Positions 1 through 10,387 of a DNA stretch of 64,000 nucleotides are shown piece after piece. The number at the start of each line of letters is the position of its first letter. Position 1 is the stretch's first letter. The notes beneath the pieces are model-generated. The model worked only from the letters and a program-made list of their open reading frames with translations. It was not told the DNA's origin and ran no database searches. Origin of the DNA: Apus apus (taxonomy: Eukaryota > Chordata > Aves > Apodiformes > Apodidae); assembly GCF_020740795.1 (NCBI RefSeq), contig NC_067312.1, positions 58,838,405 through 58,902,404 of the forward strand, read 5' to 3'. The position numbers were made by a program, and so were the translations under genes.

Positions 1-1709
1 CATCCTTCATGGAAAAAGGGTCACCAAACAACAGAAGGAGTCGCTGCATGAGCTCCACAGCAGCATGGTCTGAAATCTGCAGCCAAAACTGGCAAACTGG
101 CTCAGTGGCACATAACAATACTAAATACTGCGTAATAAATGACTCTTATAAGCTGCAGAGTGACCAGGGCTAGGCAGAACTGGCAGGTGATGCCACAGTA
201 TTCAACTCTCAGGATCACCAAGAAGGGATTTCAGGACACCCAAACAACCCCAGCATAACTATTATGGGTCAGGCTGAAAGTCCTTCCAGCCCATTATGCC
301 TTCCCCCAACTCTGTCCCAAAGCAGAACAGAGTATGAGAAGGGTGTGAATATCAACTTTTTCAGACAGAACCATTTGTTTTTCAGGACTGACTAAGCCAA
401 AAGTCTCTAAATACCTGGTAACCTCAGACAATTTCTCTCCCATAAGCTTGTACAGTTCAAAGTTTACAACCATGTCAATTCCTTTAACAAAAGAGATCGT
501 CTCTCCTTGTAGACCTTTTTCATGGAGTCCTAAGGAAGCTTTGTTTTCTACTAATACCAAAGTACTTCATTAAACAGTAGATTCTGCATGAAGGACTGTT
601 CCTCCTTACATTATGCATTAATCTAAATGTGAACCTAAATTCCACTCCTCTACATTGTATTTTGTTTTGGCAATATTGGGAGAGAAGCTTTAGTGCAATA
701 ACTGCAGCAGTATGTTTGCTCAGCAGAAAAGATCTAGTTAGCGAAGTAGATTTTATTTGCCCAGGCCTTGTAAAAACACTTGTACACTTCCTTCTTATTG
801 AATGATTTTTAAAGAGATTTCAACAACATAAAATCAAGATGCTGTAAACTGGAAGAATTATAAAAGCTGAATAATAAAGAGATCTTACAGTTATTTTTTA
901 AATAATTTATTCCTTTGCAACAAGTTTTTTTAAGGAATCCTGCAGACATAAAATCCAATGCTGCTAAATATCTGTATCAAAGTCCTGGAAGAATGGGAGT
1001 GTCCACAGGTACTGTGGAGGGGTGGCAAATGTGTCTAGAAACATGTCAATCTATAGTGGAATATCGCTTACAGAGTAAACTGGAAAAGGTTCAAGAAAGA
1101 GCTGTCAGTAGGATTTTACGGTTGAAAGTCAAATTCTGTAGGTTGAATGAGTTAACAGTGGGTTGAATGCAGGCAGGGTAATAAGCAAGAGTCTCCAATG
1201 GAGGAGAGGTTACCTAATCACAGCAGGTCTATCTCTATATGGAAAATGAGAGTAGAGGAAAAGGTAAGCCAGCAATAAGGGTGAAGGCATTAAGATGTGG
1301 AGCACCCATTATCAGAGAAATCCCAGAGCAGAAACAATGTTAACAGAGTTCAATACCAAAAATCTTGCAGCAGATTCACAAAGGGCAAGGAGCATCCTCC
1401 ACCTTTAATCTAGACTGTTCTCCCTTCCAGCTTCACCAGGTATGTGACAGAAGATACAGCAGTGTCTTGTAAAGCTGCCTGGCCAATGCCAGAAAGGATC
1501 CCTCCAAGCTGTGACCCTGTAACAGTACCTGTGATATATAGGTGAGCTGGGCCAAACTGACTGTTGTGCACCTGTAAATGTGGGTGGGGACTGGAACTGG
1601 AGCCACTCTAATTTCTAAATGATACTTTGGATAGAGGTGGACTCCCAACAGCCTCTAAAACAAAGAAGTCACCATCTAACTGTAACATTAGACATATGCT
1701 GCCACTCAC
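1..1709 (-). other. CORO2A intron 8, with a degraded LINE fragment
   Basis: This is the intron after coding exon 8, read leftwards; the next exon is not in the window. An ancient LINE fragment is annotated separately at 1020-1400. At 294-560 the minus strand has a stretch open for 89 codons that is not recognised as any part of coronin. Nothing else is supported. Confidence 0.6.
1020..1400 (+). mobile_element. Ancient CR1/L3-type LINE fragment, sense on plus strand
   Basis: The translated stretch LEKVQERAVSRILRL resembles the C-terminal end of CR1/L3 reverse transcriptases, where LE(R/K)VQ(R)RA is usual. It is followed by sequence like the AGAGGTTACCTAATCACAG segment of these elements. The reading frame is broken soon after. 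The match is weak and rests on pattern memory, so the class and edges are uncertain. Confidence 0.4.
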
Positions 1710-1806
1710 CAATTCCCTTCTGTGGTAAAGGAGAACGATACTCCATCAGGTAGTTCAGGTATGGTTTCTCAGGGCTTATCTCGTAGTACCGTATATTTCC
1801 ATCACC
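1710..1806 (-). CDS. CORO2A: CORO2A coding exon 8: fifth blade, end (residues 291-322 plus one base)
   Basis: The 97-nt exon starts after the acceptor GCCTTTAG and ends with a single base of the next codon before the donor GTGAGT (phase 1). It encodes GDGNIRYYEISPEKPYLNYL and MEYRSPLPQKGI, with a split glycine expected next. The motif GDGNIRYYE is almost invariant in coronins. No exon carrying the following VMPKRGLDVS-type sequence is visible between 1709 and 1, so the next exon must lie left of the window or be too divergent to see. The second half of this exon looks more like CORO2B than the other exons do. Confidence 0.95.
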
Positions 1807-2119
1807 CTAAAGGCCAAGAACATGAACATAAGTCAGGGTCTACTGTCCAGCATGAAGGTCTGAGAAGAACATCTGGCACAAGAAGCTACACAGGGTCAAA
1901 AATGAACCAAATATTTACCTCCAAATTCCTATGTGGGGAAGTCAGGGCTCTGCAGTGTACCTCCCAGCAGCAAATATGGTACATCTGCAGTGGCCCATCC
2001 CATCAGTCCATATACTTAGGTTAAGGTGCTTCAGGAGCATCTTTGACTTCAGCTTTATGCAACACAGGCCAGGAGCAGAATCAGAAAGGCCAGCATTTGC
2101 TGCCTTGGAAAGGACTTAC

Positions 2120-2224
2120 CTTTCCCACTACGTAAAGCATATGCGTGTCTGAGTCATAGAAGGGGAACAGGAGTCCTGAGGAGCCATCCAGATCCTCCTC
2201 CAGTAAAGGCACAGAAAGGTCATT
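2120..2224 (-). CDS. CORO2A: CORO2A coding exon 7: fifth blade, first part (residues 256-290)
   Basis: The 105-nt exon runs from the acceptor TTCCTAG to the donor GTAAGT, phase 0 on both sides. It encodes NDLSVPLLEEDLDGSSGLLF and then PFYDSDTHMLYVVGK. PFYD with xMLYVxGKGDGNIRYYE in the next exon is a highly conserved coronin core. The exon is shorter than 120 nt and its boundaries rest on the splice consensus plus family similarity. The young CR1 copy at 2740-3428 lies in the intron upstream of it. Confidence 0.95.
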
Positions 2225-2739
2225 CTAGGAAGGACACAGGAAGAACAGACAGCTACAATGACCTGTCAGTTACCTCAAGTCAGGGATGCCTTAACTGAAC
2301 TTAACCTGGCAGAGGCATGTGAGCACAGCTCCATAATGATGCTAGGCTATGAACAGCTGCCCTGAGCAAACAGCCATGCACAGGCTTCTTCAAAGCTCCT
2401 TGGGTGGGAAATGGCTGCTCTTTCCCTGGCTCTTAACTGAGTGCAGCACCTCAGGACATCAACAGGGCATTAAAATCTCAGGCACCTGATGACACTTCAG
2501 GGGTAGGTATGATAAGAAACACTGCTTGCCCGTGTGCAAGCCACCAGACTCAGCAAGATGGAGTGGCCTTCAGGACATGTCTGCATTGCACACAGAATTA
2601 CTCATGTTTCCTCACTACCTCTAAACAAGGCAACACCTCTACAACAGTGCACCACCAGTCAAGCAGTCTCCACAGTGCACAGTGGGAATTTGCCTATTGC
2701 AAGGGCAAGGCTCCCATCAGCTTCTTGCAGGTAAGCCAT

Positions 2740-3428
2740 GGAATCATAGAACCACAGCATGTCTTGGGTTGGAAGGGACTTCTAAAGGTCATCTAATCCA
2801 ACCGCCCTACTATAAGCAGGGAACAGTAGAACAGATGGCTCAGAGCCCCATCAAACCTGACCTTGAATGTCTCCACGGATGGGGCCACCATCACCTCTCT
2901 AGGCAACCTGTTCCAGTGATCCACCACCCTCATACTAAAGAATTTCTTCCTAACATCCAAATTAAATCTACCCTTCTCCAGCTTGAAACCATTACCCCTT
3001 ATCCTATCGTTACTTGCTCTAGTGAACAGGTCTTCCCCAGCCTTCTTACAGGCCCCTTTCAGGTACTGGAAGGCCACTATAAGGTCCCCCTGGAGTCTTC
3101 TCTTCTCCAGGCTGAACAACCCCAACTCTCTCAGTCTGTCTTCATCAGAGAGGTGCTCCAGCCCTCTGATCATTTTCATGGCCCTCCCCTGGACACACTC
3201 CAACAGGTTCTTCTCGTGCTGGGGGCTCCAGCGCTGGACACAGTATTCCAGGTGAGTTCTCACCTGGGCAGAGTAGAGGGGCAGAATCACCTCTCTTGAT
3301 CTGCTGGCCACACTTCTCTTGATGCAGCCTAGGATACAGTTGGCCCTCTGGGCTGCAATTGCACATTGGTGGCTCATGTCCATCTATTCATCCACTGGCA
3401 ACCTCAGGTCTTTTTCCACAGGGGTTGT
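2740..3428 (-). mobile_element. CR1 LINE, 5'-truncated, young copy 1
   Basis: Read on the minus strand this is the 3' end of a CR1 retrotransposon. It carries an open frame over 2793-3383 encoding the reverse-transcriptase C-terminus: [40 protein letters not shown] and [10 protein letters not shown]. The element ends with a degenerate ATTC-rich tail at 2740-2752. Its orientation is the same as CORO2A and it lies in the intron between coding exons 7 and 6. Compared with the copy at 12116-13190 it lacks 6 bases (an in-frame loss of two codons) near 2820. Only a small part of the full-length element is present, so it cannot move on its own. Confidence 0.95.
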
Positions 3429-4579
3429 AGGAGAACATAGCACACCACTCCATACACAGAGCTGGCATATCTTATACAAGACCATCCCTGCACTGCTGAT
3501 GGGAGCAACGCCAGGAGGACCAATAAAGCAGAGTATGGTGACCCACAGCTGCCATTGTGGCTATTGTCACATAAATACTTATACAGGGTTAATAAATGCT
3601 CTGTCCTGCAGAGCTGCCCAGCTTCAGGCTCCAGAAAGCCAGAGCTTCTCTTTAGATGTGATGATGACACGGGTGGACATGGCCCTCTGAAACATGCCTG
3701 CTGGGCAGATCCTGTGCCAATGCCTGTCCCTAAGGAGGCTGCACACACCTGGCCTTGCAGGCCTTCCCACTGAGTTCTCAAACGAGATGTGGCCAGCTCC
3801 TCCAGCACAGTGTGTCAGAGCACTGCTTAGCTTTGTGGAAAGCCTTCAGACAGCAGCACAGTACTTTGCCTCTCACATATGCTAAGAAGCCATTTCCAAA
3901 AATAGCCAAATGGCAAACCATGGGCCTGGTTTACTGCTTTGTCTGGTACAAAGGGTGATAGCACGATGAAGAAGCAAAAGACTGTGTTGCAAGGTGGTTG
4001 ATATGAAAAGGACAAAGTGCAATGCAGACAAAGGAAAAACATCTGTGTATGACACAGGCAGAGAAGAGCATGGTTTCATAAGGCTAGCAGCCTTCACTAT
4101 AGGAGATCATGTCAAGTGACCAGTAAGTGCTACCTCAATACTGTAATGTCAGGAATCATAAGAAATCACAAACATCCCACATCTTTTTCTCCATTAAGGG
4201 CTTCACTTGAGTAGGCTTGTCTGGCACACATTTCTCTTTCCAGTACCACTCACAATTTGCCAGTAAGAACAGTAAAAGCTTCTTTTAAGTCAGAGCTACA
4301 GTGATCACCCAAAGGTCGTTTGAAAGATTTGTTCCTGCAGTGGGCATAGAATTCTGTTTGTTCTGGTGCATTTCTATGCTAAAAGTTTTGAGAGCTTCTG
4401 CAGAAACTCATACTCAGTTAACAGTGTCATAGGAGTAAGGCATATCACCCATTATGAGTTTGACAGATCAATTCTGAATTGCTGTTATAAACCAGCAATT
4501 TGGCAGGTGGAGAAGTTAAAGTGAGAGTAAAAGAGAGAAAACTGAAGCTGATACGGGTAAGATTGCTAATCCAACTCAC
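3429..4579. other. CORO2A intron 6, remainder
   Basis: Intron sequence between young CR1 copy 1 and coding exon 6. I see no gene or recognisable repeat in it. Confidence 0.6.
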
Positions 4580-4696
4580 TTGATCCCATAACGCAATTTG
4601 CCTATTATTCCACCGAGATGTTCCAGTAGAGAACAGCTTTTTCATGTTTCCAAGGAACAAGACTTTATTGACTCTGTGAGACTTGTAGCTGGCCTC
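4580..4696 (-). CDS. CORO2A: CORO2A coding exon 6: fourth blade (residues 217-255)
   Basis: The 117-nt exon has the acceptor TTCCTATAG and the donor GTGAGT, phase 0 on both sides. It encodes EASYKSHRVNKVLFLGNMKK followed by LFSTGTSRWNNRQIALWDQ. SHR (residues 222-224) stands where a WD repeat would have its GH, and LWDQ closes the blade. The TSRWNNRQ segment is diagnostic for coronins. NMKK together with STGTSRWNNRQ fits CORO2A better than CORO2B, which as I recall has TTGVSRWNTRQ. Confidence 0.96.
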
Positions 4697-5363
4697 CTAT
4701 AGGAAGAGAAAGGACACTTAGTGAGCAAGAGGCAGCACCTGTTGCATAGCTACATTTCATGCTCCATGAGACCTGTGATTCAGTCACATCTGAAGGATCA
4801 GCTCAGCCTGGATGAACTATAGTGAGCAGAACTTCATGGGGATCTGAGAAAGGTGGCCTGAACTATCCAGGACCATTCCCGAAAGTCCATTAAATCTCTG
4901 CAAGTATTGATCCACATATTTGCAATCCCTATTATTTGTAGGCAGGACTTCTTGTGTACACAAATCTTTGCAAGTAGCTACAAAACACAGTCACCTCCAC
5001 GTTACCAACAGGTACAAAGTACAGGCGAAAAGAACAACCCTGGCAGTGGGACAAATGTACACATGCACACCTATCCAGGCCCTCCCATGGCATCCCACAG
5101 AGGACTGCAGGTGGGAACGATGAAAACAGTGCACTTCAACAAGGGTTTCAGGGAGTAATGAGCATGGTAGCAAGATACAGAAACCCTGTTTTCAGCAATA
5201 ACTGTGACTTTTCCACAAAAAGTAGAAGGCAGTAACACCATCTGGTACTTTGAGCAACACAGGGTATAGATGAGTCTTCTTTAATGTCAGTGAATCTACC
5301 TGGAAGATGAAACATACTGAGGGGTGAGAACAGATGGAACACAAAACTGTGAATCCAAACTAC

Positions 5364-5543
5364 CTGTAGGACTGTTCCTGCACGAGGGTCTATCAGACGT
5401 ATCTTTCTGTCTCTGCAGGCTGTGGCTAGGAGGCTACCATCAGTGTTGAATGACATGGAAAGGACCACATCTTTGTGAACGTCAAGGATCTTCACTGGGT
5501 TTGAGATGACAGTCTCCCTGGTGTCAAGGTTCCAGATCATTAT
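5364..5543 (-). CDS. CORO2A: CORO2A coding exon 5: WD repeat 3 (residues 157-216)
   Basis: The 180-nt exon follows the acceptor GTGCACCAG and ends in CAG before a weaker donor, GTAGTT. It is phase 0 on both sides. It encodes IMIWNLDTRETVISNPVK, then the third blade from DVHKDVVLSMSFNTDGSLLA to DRKIRLIDPRAGTVLQ. RLIDPRAG replaces the usual WD dipeptide, as is normal for this coronin blade. The GTAGTT donor departs from GTRAGT at position +5, yet the neighbouring exons require this exact join. If the donor were missed, translation would continue with VVWIHSF and on into the intron. Confidence 0.96.
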
Positions 5544-6076
5544 CTGGTGCACAAGAACAAAAAAAAAAATCAGCCCTTTGTTGCCTGACTGACTGGGGTC
5601 TTCGTGTATCCTATTCATTTTTTCCTTTTTTCTCTACATGTATAAGCCTTCCTATTATATGTGGTTGTTCCCCAGCATTTTAAGTAATTGCTGGTGCTTA
5701 CAGCAATATACTAGGGACACCATGTCTGCTCAGAATGTCCAATAGTCTAATTTCCTTTGCAAATACCTTTTATAACTAAAAACAGCCAGCATCAGTGCAG
5801 ATACTAGCAAAATAAGTGTGCATGGCAGTGCATATTGTAAACAATTCAGTAAAAAAGAAGGGCAGAGTAGACTGAAGTTCATTAGAAGACTGGAAAATCA
5901 GCAAGTCCTTTTGAACTTGTAGCAATGTCCTTTTGCCTTTGGGATCACCATCAAACTTTCCCTGAAGAAGGCTTCCGAACTTTTTTGTATTATCCTACAG
6001 CTTGAAATTAAAACAAATTTCAAAAAGCTGTGCTGATCAGGGTGTCCCAGAAGAGCTCCACAGAGAACAGACTCAC

Positions 6077-6226
6077 CTTGTAGTCATAGCCGGAGCTGAA
6101 GAGGATGTTGTTAGCAGTGGGATGCCATTCAATAAGACCCACTCTTCGAACATGCCCAAGAAGTTCCTTCTTCGGACTGGTAATGTTTCTTGTAAGCAAG
6201 TGCTTGGGGATGTCCCAGATTTTAAC
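6077..6226 (-). CDS. CORO2A: CORO2A coding exon 4: end of WD1 and most of WD2 (residues 107-156)
   Basis: The 150-nt exon runs from the acceptor CATTCAG to the donor GTGAGT, phase 0 on both sides. It encodes VKIWDIPKHLLTRNITSPKK, then a second blade with GH at residues 130-131, RRVGLIEWHP and ILFSSGYDYK. The GYDYK end joins IMIWNLD in the next exon to complete WD2. The exon boundaries fall at the positions expected for the coronin 2 family. The solo LTR at 6473-7038 lies about 250 bases upstream of this exon, in the intron, in the opposite orientation. Confidence 0.97.
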
Positions 6227-6472
6227 CTGAATGGCACAGGATGGTTCTTTGTGACACAAATTCTTGAGTAAGAAGCCAATATGGAACTTACCAATAACTA
6301 TTATTCCTTTTATATTAGTATTCCCCTGGTAGTGAATAGGAATGGTCTCAACTTTATTGAATGCCTGTCCTTCAAATCAGTACTGCTATTTGCCTGTAGA
6401 CCTGAAGAAGCCTCTTTGCCCTCTATCTGTAGTGAGCAGTTCTACCATTTTGTTTTAACTTGGCAATCCAAC

Positions 6473-7038
6473 TGTTACGGTTTGAGGGGCCAGGTTAATT
6501 CTGTGGTACCAACAGAAGGAACTAGAGAAGGTTCTTTAGGACCCTGAGAGATCCCAGAGGGGTGGAGCAGAGAGAAGTGAGTATTCCCGTCCACTCCCTG
6601 CCATATTTTATAAAAACCACGAGGACTAAAAGCCTGCCCTGTTTCCTGCTCTACTTCCTTGCTTCTGCACTCAGAGGTCTTCCAGATAGGCTCCCATTTT
6701 GTCATTAACCCGACATGTTTTGCAGGATCCAAATTCATCGTGTGCTGAGAGGAGCCATGGACCCCTCTCCTGAGTCAGCCCTGCTGCAAGAGACCTTGCA
6801 ATCTCTGCAGTCATCAAGATTGGGTTTTGTATATATTTGCATGTTTTCGTTCTTCCTCCCATGTGTTATTTTCCTTCCCTATTCCAGTAAATCTGCTCCA
6901 GTTTTAATTTCTGACCTTTAAGTTACTCTTCCTTATTTTCCTCTTATCTTCCCCTGTGAGGATGGAGGGAGGCTAATAGAGAGCAATTCTGTTCTCTGAT
7001 TTTTTGTTTGCCCAGAACACTAAATGGAGAAACCAACA
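6473..7038 (+). mobile_element. Solo LTR of an endogenous retrovirus
   Basis: The 566-bp block starts TGTTACGGTTT and ends AAACCAACA, which forms an imperfect terminal inverted repeat with TG...CA ends. Inside, in order, are a TATA-like TTTATAAAAACC (about 6607) and an AGTAAA that could serve as a polyadenylation signal (about 6885). This is the layout of U3, R and U5 in plus orientation, opposite to CORO2A. No coding region or second LTR is adjacent, so it is a solo LTR. The flanking bases do not give a convincing target-site duplication. The class is probably ERVL-like, but that is from pattern memory. Confidence 0.65.
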
Positions 7039-7504
7039 CTTAAACCTGGCCAAGTTGTCAGCAGAATTATGCAAAGTCATTCCCAAGGGCAAGAAGTAAA
7101 CCACAGATCTTGCAGATCTTGTCTCCAAACAAACTTTAAGCAGAAACAAGCAAATCTCAAATAAACTTCAGTAAAGAGTTCCAGAAGATGCTATTGCAGT
7201 TCTTGATCCAAGCAGTCACCCACTCAACACAACCTGGTAAAAGAACTGAGAACTCCTCTGGTCAGATGACAGCTATAGTACTGTTTGCCCCATAGGAAAC
7301 TGAACACTTTCCAAATAACACAGCCATTTGTCAAAGTGCACAAAAGCCCATCGGGGTAGCCACAGAGCAGGTGCCCTGAACAGAGACACTGGGCAGCACT
7401 GCACTGCACTACAGTCACTCAGCACTTAAAGTATGCTGTCTTATAAGAGCAGCCCTGGGTTCTTCTAGAAGGATGCTGCAGGAAGACAAAAATACTCAGT
7501 CCTA

Positions 7505-7650
7505 TAGAATCATAGAATGGTTTGGATTGGAGGGGACCTTAATGATCATTAAGTTCCAACCCCCCAAAATAGGCAGGGACATCTCCCACTAGACCAGGTT
7601 GCTCAAAGCCCTGTCCAAGCTGGCCTTGTACACTTCCAACCTCCTTGGGT
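7505..7650 (-). mobile_element. CR1 3'-end fragment
   Basis: The stretch beginning AGAATCATAGAATGG and continuing through GGGACCTTAATGATCAT and ACTAGACCAGGTTGCTCAAA is the reverse complement of a typical CR1 3' end. It is about 145 bp long and lies in the intron between coding exons 4 and 3. Confidence 0.9.
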
Positions 7651-10270
7651 TGAAGAAGACAATAGAGGAAACCTGCAAAAGGAGCTGAACCTATGCAGAT
7701 AAAATGAAAGATTCTTTCTCACACTAACTTTAGGAGCATAAGTACTTAGGATGCTAACAGATGATTAACCCTTTGGCTCAATGAAAATTACTGTGCTTTT
7801 CACAATTATTTTAGGACTTAACTTGAAACAAAAGGGAAATGCTTTTGGAAGCAGACAGTTTGTGGAAAGCAGCCACACCTGCCTGAGTTTTCCACTTTTA
7901 GGTTGATGAGGATCACAGTTTTCTAAACCAAAGTAAGAGAGGCACAAATTCTGGGACCTGCAAGGAAAGATCATGAGCACCCTTCTCAACAGTGTTTATC
8001 CCACTGAACCTCTCATAAACCTAAGGACTGTGGGGTCCACTAGCCTCCAGATGAACTTCTACAGCAGTAGAAAGCACCACACTTTACAGCTTCAATAGCT
8101 ATCACTAAAGGAATGAAGCTGAGAGAGTAAGAAAGAGAAAAATAGGTTGTATTCATGCTGAGAACTGCCTAGAATGAAATACTCACTCCACATGCTACAA
8201 AATGGTTGGTAGTAAAAGCAGATAAAAGCCCCTGGCTGGAATCTCAGGATGCATTAAATGGCAGAAATTGCCAATGATTAATGTACAAGAAGCAGCACAT
8301 CCTGGAGCCAGACCTGCCAGGCCAAGCAGGAACCATCCACAAGCCATCTACCTTTCTGCATCTTGAAGAAAACCTGACAAAGTAAAAAGGCACAAATTTG
8401 CCCCTCTAACCACAGGGGAGATGATATTCAGCAGGCTGAATTCATGTGTGTCTGATGCATTTGCCAATGCTACTCAGCCTCTCCTGTGCCCAAAAATACC
8501 ACTCTCCATACTTCAGCTACATGCCACAGACGATAGCTGTGGTGCCACCAAGGCAAGGAAAGCTTCAGAAAGGCTGGTTTATGGCCAAGATACCTCTGAG
8601 GAATGTGAGTGATGGGAAATTTCTACTATCTTCACAGAAGCTTTTGGCCTTCCTCTAAAGTTCCAAGGAGACCCAGCTCAGTAGGAGCAATTGGATGCAT
8701 CATTGCACACAAGCAGAACAGTGGCTTATGCTAAGGCTCAAAAATAGCAGAGAGGACCAGGCATTTAACAGCAGAGTGCAAGAAAGGCTTTGGCTCTAAT
8801 GTCCAGCTGAGTGGAAGCAGTGGACACCTCTGGGACCCCAAAAACTTCCTCATACTTCTCTCAGGACAGAGAGAGAGTTGCTGTGGAGATGTCCCAACAG
8901 CATACACAATCTGAGCTCCCCAGTACAAGGCAGGGCAAGTAAGATAGATGTTGACCCCGTGAAGTGGGTCCAACAGAAACCACTGAGATAAGAAGGGGAT
9001 GGGAGCACAACAAATCTGAGGAGAGCAAAAAAGTAAAGAATGTCTTCAGTCCAGGAACAAGAAGGCAAAGGTGAGATCTTCTGGCTCCCTTCAACTACAT
9101 TGCAGGAAGGCACAGAGAAGATGTAGCCAGACTGTTTGGTGGTGCACAAGAAGAGCACCAAAGGCAATAGACACAAATGGCAATATGGGCAATTCCTGGA
9201 GATCAAAAGAGTCCTACTTTCCCTAGAAGGGTACTCAGTTCCTGGAAGAAGAATCCAGTGTCTTCCTGCCACAAGTTCTTTTTGAGACAGCATGAAAACC
9301 TGGCATACAGGTTGGAAGATAAATAAAACCCTCACAGGCAGCCCAGAAATTGAAAGAAGCCTTCAAAATAATCAAGAATATCCAAGGTAGCAAAGTCAAG
9401 TCACTAGGCAGGAAGGCCAATTCAAAGAGCCTAGATGTCCAATTCAGGAGTGATTTTTGGCAGAGCTGAAATGGCAGAGGGTGTGCACCAAGCCAGGGCT
9501 GGAGGAAAGAACAAAGGAAATCTTCCTGATGCTGTGTGGCATAAAATTAATATACCTAGTGGGAGAAAATATGTGTGGGATCTATGGAACAAAGCATAGT
9601 AGTTTGTCAGATGTCCTCACGATCAAAGAATTCAACATGATACTTTTGACAGGACATGAAAATCAACCTTTCAGTGGGTAGACATGGCCTAAACTGTCCC
9701 TTACAAACTTCCAATTAGTCTGCACCTACACCAGAGTAAAATATGTCACTGCATCTCAATTATACTAGCTTTAGACAAAACACTTTTTGCAGAATAGTAT
9801 GATACAAATTCCTCAGCTATCCCATAACTGATCCAGCTTGACTTTACAGAGTAAATGAGTGCAGAACCAAACTCAAACTTGCTGTTGATGGAATTAATCT
9901 GAAATAGCTGTTCCAGATTATGTTGTGTTGAAGCTTTTATTCTAAAGTAAAGGAAGAGTTTCATAATGATTAAATATAGTCATTTCATTTTTAATTCATG
10001 TGCTGTTTTTCTAATGCAAACACACCCAAAAAGACACAGCCCCCCACAAAACAGATCTTCCCCCTTACACTGATTTTGGTATATGATCTGGAAGGGATCA
10101 CAGAGGCCTGCTCTCATGAGAAAGAAAGAAATCTTACTCTTACCTGACTTTTTTATAAGCATATATATATGCTTTCACATCTCATCCATTGGCCTTTTGG
10201 TTTCTTTTTTTCCTTCCCCAAAAAGTGTATTAGGCAGGTAATAAAACAGAGTGCAATCTGATAAACTTAC
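7651..10270. other. CORO2A intron 3, remainder
   Basis: Intron sequence between the CR1 fragment and coding exon 3. Open frames here are short and lack family resemblance. No repeat was recognised. Confidence 0.6.
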
Positions 10271-10387
10271 TGTGGCATCTTCTGAACATGAAGCTATTAC
10301 AAAATCATTGAACGGGTTCCACTTGATGTCCAGAACATTCCCTTTGTGACCACATATTTTGGGATAATGTGGGTCAAGCTTGCCTGT
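10271..10387 (-). CDS. CORO2A: CORO2A coding exon 3: WD repeat 1 (residues 68-106)
   Basis: The 117-nt exon has the acceptor TTCCAG and the donor GTAAGT, phase 0 on both sides. It encodes TGKLDPHYPKICGHKG followed by VLDIKWNPFNDFVIASCSED. The GH dipeptide (residues 80-81) opens a WD40 repeat that finishes in the next exon with KIW and an aspartate (residues 108-111). IASCSEDAT is the usual strand c of the blade. The sequence is almost the same as mammalian CORO2A and differs from CORO2B at the DPH segment. The intron on its 5' side holds the young CR1 copy at 12116-13190. Confidence 0.97.

Noticed and set aside
1433..1648. Possible further CORO2A exon on the minus strand
   Set aside because: The translated sequence does not match the coronin segment that should follow exon 8, and no phase-1 acceptor fits.
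2682..3299. Plus-strand frame of 205 codons
   Set aside because: It is the antisense of the CR1 reverse-transcriptase end and is explained by that element.
6468..7043. CCAAC beside the LTR as a target-site duplication
   Set aside because: The left flank ends CCAAC, but using the right-hand CCAAC would leave the LTR without a CA end and break its terminal inverted repeat. With the better terminus at 7038, the right flank does not match.
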